This document shows, piece after piece, positions 4,892 to 7,576 of a stretch of 7,576 bases of DNA. The stretch is from an uncultured Bacteroidales bacterium. GTDB taxonomy: Bacteria; Bacteroidota; Bacteroidia; Bacteroidales; UBA932. The notes under the pieces are model-generated. The model was not told where the DNA came from. It searched no databases and worked only from the letters and a program-made list of their open reading frames with translations. The stretch is taken from contig ONYJ01000002.1 of NCBI GenBank assembly GCA_900322025.1, forward strand, positions 1-7,576, in the 5' to 3' direction. The translations under genes were made by a program, and so were the position numbers. Position 1 is the first letter of the stretch; every line of letters starts with the position of its first letter.

Positions 4892-6310
4892 ATGATAAAG
4901 ATTTTAAAATTCATTTGGCTTGGAGCGATAATGTTGGTATGTGCTTCTTCTGTATTTGCACAGGGTACCGACACCGTGGCCATTACACTTAAAGATGCGT
5001 GGGATATAGCTCTCAGTAAGTCTCTTACGGTGATGGTGGCAGATAAAGAAATAGAGAAGACAGGTTACGAGAAGAAAGGAGCATACGCCAGTTTGTTCCC
5101 TAATGTAGCATTTTCCGGCAACTACCAGCGTACTATAAAGAAGCAGACTATGGTAATGAAAATGGGAGATGTGTCTCAGAAGATTTCTATGGGAACAGAC
5201 AATAATATGAGCGGTGGCTTTAGTGCTTCCATGCCGCTGGTTAATGTGGCTTTGTGGAGGAGCTTGGATATTTCCGGAATGGGAGTGGATCTTGCTGTGG
5301 AAAAAGCCAGACAGAGCCGTCAGGATCTTATCAATCAGGTAGAACAAGCCTTTTATACTTGTCTGCTGGCTTCCGATTTATGTAATGTGTACAAGGAGAA
5401 TTACAGCAATGCGGAAGAAAACTATCGCCAAACAAAGGCTAAGTATGAGAGTGGCAGGGTTGCTAAATATGATATGATAAGGGCAGAAGTAAATATGCAG
5501 AATGCCGAGCCTAATGTATATGATTCTCAAAACAGTCTTATGCTTGCACTATGGCAGTTAAAGGCTCTTATGGGAGTAAATCTCAACACTAATATAAAAT
5601 GTATAGGCTCGTTATCGGATTATACATATCAGATGTATCAGATAGTGATGGCGGCCGATACAATAGATCTCTCAAAAAACTCAACCCTAAAGCAGCTTGA
5701 TATACAAGAGGATATTCTTGAAAAAACATACAAGATGCAAGTAGCTCAGTATTACCCTACTCTTGCGGCAACAGCTCAATACAACTGGGTTTCGATGTCT
5801 AACGATTTTAAGATAGCGCACTACGACTGGAACCCTTATTCGGTAGCAGCTTTGAGTTTGCAGATTCCTATTTTTTCGGGTTTGCAGAGATTAAACAATG
5901 TTCGCCAAGTTAAGGTGCAGCAACAGCAGTTGGAGTTGCAGAAGGAGAATGCCAGAAGGGGTTTGATTGTGGCTGCAAAACAAAGCCTTAGCTCTTTAGA
6001 AACAGCCCTTAAACAATATAAGGCAGCTGAGGCAACTTTAGAGGGTGCCACTACGGGCTATGATATAGCAAAGAAGATGTATGAAGTTGGTAGGGCAACA
6101 ATACTCGAAGTGAATGATGCTCAACTTGCACTTTTACAGTCTAAGCTTAATCTGCATCAGGCAGTCTATTCGTATCTCACAGCCAAGAGTTCTTTGGATC
6201 TTGTGTTGGGAGTAGAGCGTGCCGATAAGGAAATGTTCGGCAAAGGAGACCAGATGCAACCAGCCCGCCAGTTGATAATCAAGAAAGAGGAGAGTACTTC
6301 AGCCGAATAA
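4892..6310 (+). CDS. TolC-family outer membrane efflux protein
   Basis: A 472-residue outer-membrane channel of a tripartite efflux system; trimers form a beta-barrel and a periplasmic helical tunnel. Residues 1-23 are a type I signal peptide (basic start, hydrophobic core, cleavage predicted at VFA-QG, 23/24). The body has the two structural repeats of the family; the equivalent helix motifs KYESGRVAKYDMIRAEVNM (about 184-202) and MYEVGRATILEVNDAQLAL (about 395-413) show the internal duplication. YYPTLAATAQYNW (about 288-300) and LQIPIFSG (about 324-331) are typical strand and turn segments. No lipobox is present, unlike E. coli OprM-type relatives. A Lys/Glu-rich C-terminal tail ends the protein. 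The gaps to the genes on both sides are 27 bp and A/T-rich, without hairpins, consistent with one mRNA. Confidence 0.94.
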   Translation: MIKILKFIWLGAIMLVCASSVFAQGTDTVAITLKDAWDIALSKSLTVMVADKEIEKTGYEKKGAYASLFPNVAFSGNYQRTIKKQTMVMKMGDVSQKISMGTDNNMSGGFSASMPLVNVALWRSLDISGMGVDLAVEKARQSRQDLINQVEQAFYTCLLASDLCNVYKENYSNAEENYRQTKAKYESGRVAKYDMIRAEVNMQNAEPNVYDSQNSLMLALWQLKALMGVNLNTNIKCIGSLSDYTYQMYQIVMAADTIDLSKNSTLKQLDIQEDILEKTYKMQVAQYYPTLAATAQYNWVSMSNDFKIAHYDWNPYSVAALSLQIPIFSGLQRLNNVRQVKVQQQQLELQKENARRGLIVAAKQSLSSLETALKQYKAAEATLEGATTGYDIAKKMYEVGRATILEVNDAQLALLQSKLNLHQAVYSYLTAKSSLDLVLGVERADKEMFGKGDQMQPARQLIIKKEESTSAE

Positions 6311-6337
6311 ATTGTAAGAAAAAAATAGATTATATAT

Positions 6338-7420
6338 ATGAAAAGTAACATTATCAGAACATTTGGACTTGCGGCTATCTGTCTGGCCGGAGCAATTTCA
6401 ATTTCTTGTAACTCTGACAAGAAAACAGAAGAAAAGACAGAACAGCAACCTAAGGTTATCGGTGTAACAATTAAAGCTGCTTGCACAAAAGATGTTCCTC
6501 AATTTGAGATTTTTACAGGAACGGTAGAAGGCTTTAACCTAAATAATATATCGCCTCAGGCTCCTGGCAGAATCGAGAGAATTTTTGTAGAAGTAGGAGA
6601 TCATGTAAGCAGAGGACAGAGGTTGGCGCAGATGGAAGCTACCAATCTTACTGCAGCAAAGCTCCAGATGGAGAATAATAAATTGGAGTTTGAAAGAACA
6701 AAGCAGTTGTTTGAAATAGGTGGAGCTTCTCAGAGTGAATACGATGCGCGCAAGATGGCTTATGAGGTATCGCTGAATAGCTATAATAATCTGGCCGCCA
6801 ATACATATCTGATATCTCCTATCTCCGGAGTGGTTACGGCCCGCAACTACGATGCAGGTGATATGTATGCTGCAGCAATGCCGCTTTATACCGTTCAGCA
6901 GATTCGTCCTGTAAAAATAAAGGTAAACGCTCCGGAGGGGCTTTACGGAAAAATTAAGAAGGGACAGAAAGTTATTGTTAAGTTGGATGTTTATGGCTCA
7001 GAAGAATTTGAAGGTAAGGTTCATCTTGTATATCCTTCTCTTTCTGCAACTTCCAGATCATTCCCAGTTGAAATAACCATTGCCAATGCAAATGAAAGAG
7101 TGCGTCCCGGAATGTTTGCGAGAGTAACCTTTACATACGGTACTGAGCGTAATGTGGTTGTTCCGGATGTGTCTGTGGTAAAACAGATGGGTAGTGGAGA
7201 TCATTATGTTTATACCGTTGTAGATAACAAGGTTGTCTTCAACAAGGTAAAACTCGGCCAGTTGATAGGCACAGAGTATGAAATAAAGAGCGGCCTTAAC
7301 GAAGGTGATATGGTAATAGTTGAGGGCCAGAATAGAGTAGTTAACGGGCAGGAAGTTAAGGCTACAGTAGGTGAGCCAGCTTCTTTTGTCCCAGATAATC
7401 TTGTAGAAAAAACACAGTAG
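6338..7420 (+). CDS. RND efflux periplasmic adaptor (membrane fusion protein), lipoprotein
   Basis: A 360-residue adaptor that joins the inner-membrane pump to the TolC-like channel. The signal sequence (1-23) ends in SIS-Cys24, a relaxed lipobox, so it is probably lipid-anchored; a charged linker (25-39) follows. The lipoyl/barrel-sandwich domain is split as usual: first half about 70-100 (SPQAPGRIERIFVEVGDHVSRG), then an alpha-hairpin (about 103-145), then the second half with LISPISGVVTARNYDAGD (about 148-165). Beta-barrel and membrane-proximal segments follow, marked by RPGMFARVTF (about 253-262) and the conserved LNEGDMVIVEGQNRVVNGQEV near 320-340. No periplasmic-partner domain is missing. 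The pump gene starts 3 bp after its stop, suggesting translational coupling. Confidence 0.94.
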   Translation: MKSNIIRTFGLAAICLAGAISISCNSDKKTEEKTEQQPKVIGVTIKAACTKDVPQFEIFTGTVEGFNLNNISPQAPGRIERIFVEVGDHVSRGQRLAQMEATNLTAAKLQMENNKLEFERTKQLFEIGGASQSEYDARKMAYEVSLNSYNNLAANTYLISPISGVVTARNYDAGDMYAAAMPLYTVQQIRPVKIKVNAPEGLYGKIKKGQKVIVKLDVYGSEEFEGKVHLVYPSLSATSRSFPVEITIANANERVRPGMFARVTFTYGTERNVVVPDVSVVKQMGSGDHYVYTVVDNKVVFNKVKLGQLIGTEYEIKSGLNEGDMVIVEGQNRVVNGQEVKATVGEPASFVPDNLVEKTQ

Positions 7421-7423
7421 AAA

Positions 7424-7576
7424 ATGAGTCTTTTTGCATCTGCAGTAAAAAAACCAATCACCACAGCGCTGATCTTTGTGGCAATAGCGATCTTTGGTAT
7501 ATTCTCGTTTATTACACTACCTATAGACCTGTTCCCTAAGATTGAGAGCAATTCCATTATGGTGATGACCTCGTAT
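7424..7576 (+). CDS. RND-family efflux permease (AcrB/HAE1-like), N-terminal part (cut by right edge)
   Basis: The first 51 codons, open to the right edge. MSLFASAVKKPITTALIF is followed by a hydrophobic first membrane helix (about residues 13-31), then TLPIDLFPKIESNSIMVMTSY, the start of the first periplasmic loop; the LPIDLFPKIE pattern is characteristic of the AcrB-type hydrophobe/amphiphile pumps. Family members are about 1,000-1,060 residues, so roughly 95% is outside the window. It would use the proton gradient to expel substrates through the adaptor and channel encoded just upstream. Drug specificity cannot be read from this fragment. Confidence 0.9.
   Translation, partial: MSLFASAVKKPITTALIFVAIAIFGIFSFITLPIDLFPKIESNSIMVMTSY

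Noticed and set aside
4904..5347. A 147-codon minus-strand open frame inside the TolC-family gene.
   Set aside because: It is fully nested antisense to a well-supported gene, with His- and Ser-rich composition and no recognisable family.
7210..7557. A 115-codon minus-strand open frame crossing the adaptor/pump gene junction.
   Set aside because: Both plus-strand genes are strongly supported and the antisense translation has no conserved features.
1..7576. Search by eye for tRNA or rRNA genes, insertion sequences, attachment sites or a mobile genetic system.
   Set aside because: No transposase, integrase, cloverleaf or terminal repeats were seen; gene content is ordinary chromosomal.

Overview
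The window looks like a chromosomal segment from a member of the Bacteroidota, probably the order Bacteroidales. The support is indirect but consistent: intergenic matches to the Bacteroidetes housekeeping promoter (TTG ~19 bp upstream of TAnnTTTG), A/T-rich start regions without Shine-Dalgarno sequences, two lipoprotein-type export signals with relaxed lipoboxes, an S16 protein with a long Ala/Glu/Lys tail, and a TetR-TolC-adaptor-RND gene order often seen in this phylum. The species cannot be named from the sequence.

Layout. (1) Positions 1-972, minus strand: the N-terminal 324 codons of an exported patatin-like phospholipase, cut by the left edge. (2) 1054-1725, plus strand: a cyclophilin-type peptidyl-prolyl isomerase lipoprotein, divergent from the patatin gene across an 81-bp gap with mirror-image TAACTTTG boxes. 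(3) 1726-2005: a 280-bp gap denser in signals than its neighbours. It holds an exact sigma-54 core promoter (1818-1832), a strong intrinsic terminator about 50-70 bp downstream (1883-1916), a textbook Bacteroidetes promoter whose -33 element lies inside the terminator T-tract (1915-1944), and a near-perfect hairpin at the predicted start of the ribosomal protein transcript (1946-1968). (4) 2006-3145: rpsP and rimM, a ribosomal protein/ribosome maturation pair. (5) 3165-4103, minus strand: an AraC-family regulator converging on rimM. (6) 4104-4273: a divergent regulatory region with several small inverted repeats. (7) 4274-7576, plus strand: a TetR-family repressor followed by a complete TolC-type outer-membrane channel, a lipoprotein periplasmic adaptor and the first 51 codons of an RND inner-membrane pump, which runs off the right edge.

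How the genes fit together. The last four genes form one probable operon encoding a tripartite efflux pump with its own TetR-type regulator as first gene. Gaps are 27, 27 and 3 bp. The divergent AraC-type gene may respond to the same signal, but that is inference. rpsP-rimM is a conserved translation module. The isomerase and the patatin protein are envelope proteins with no evident link to the rest.

The most unusual item is the sigma-54 promoter/terminator pair between the isomerase gene and rpsP. The sequence predicts a short (about 65-75 nt) RNA not explained by any protein gene. Everything else belongs to recognisable families.
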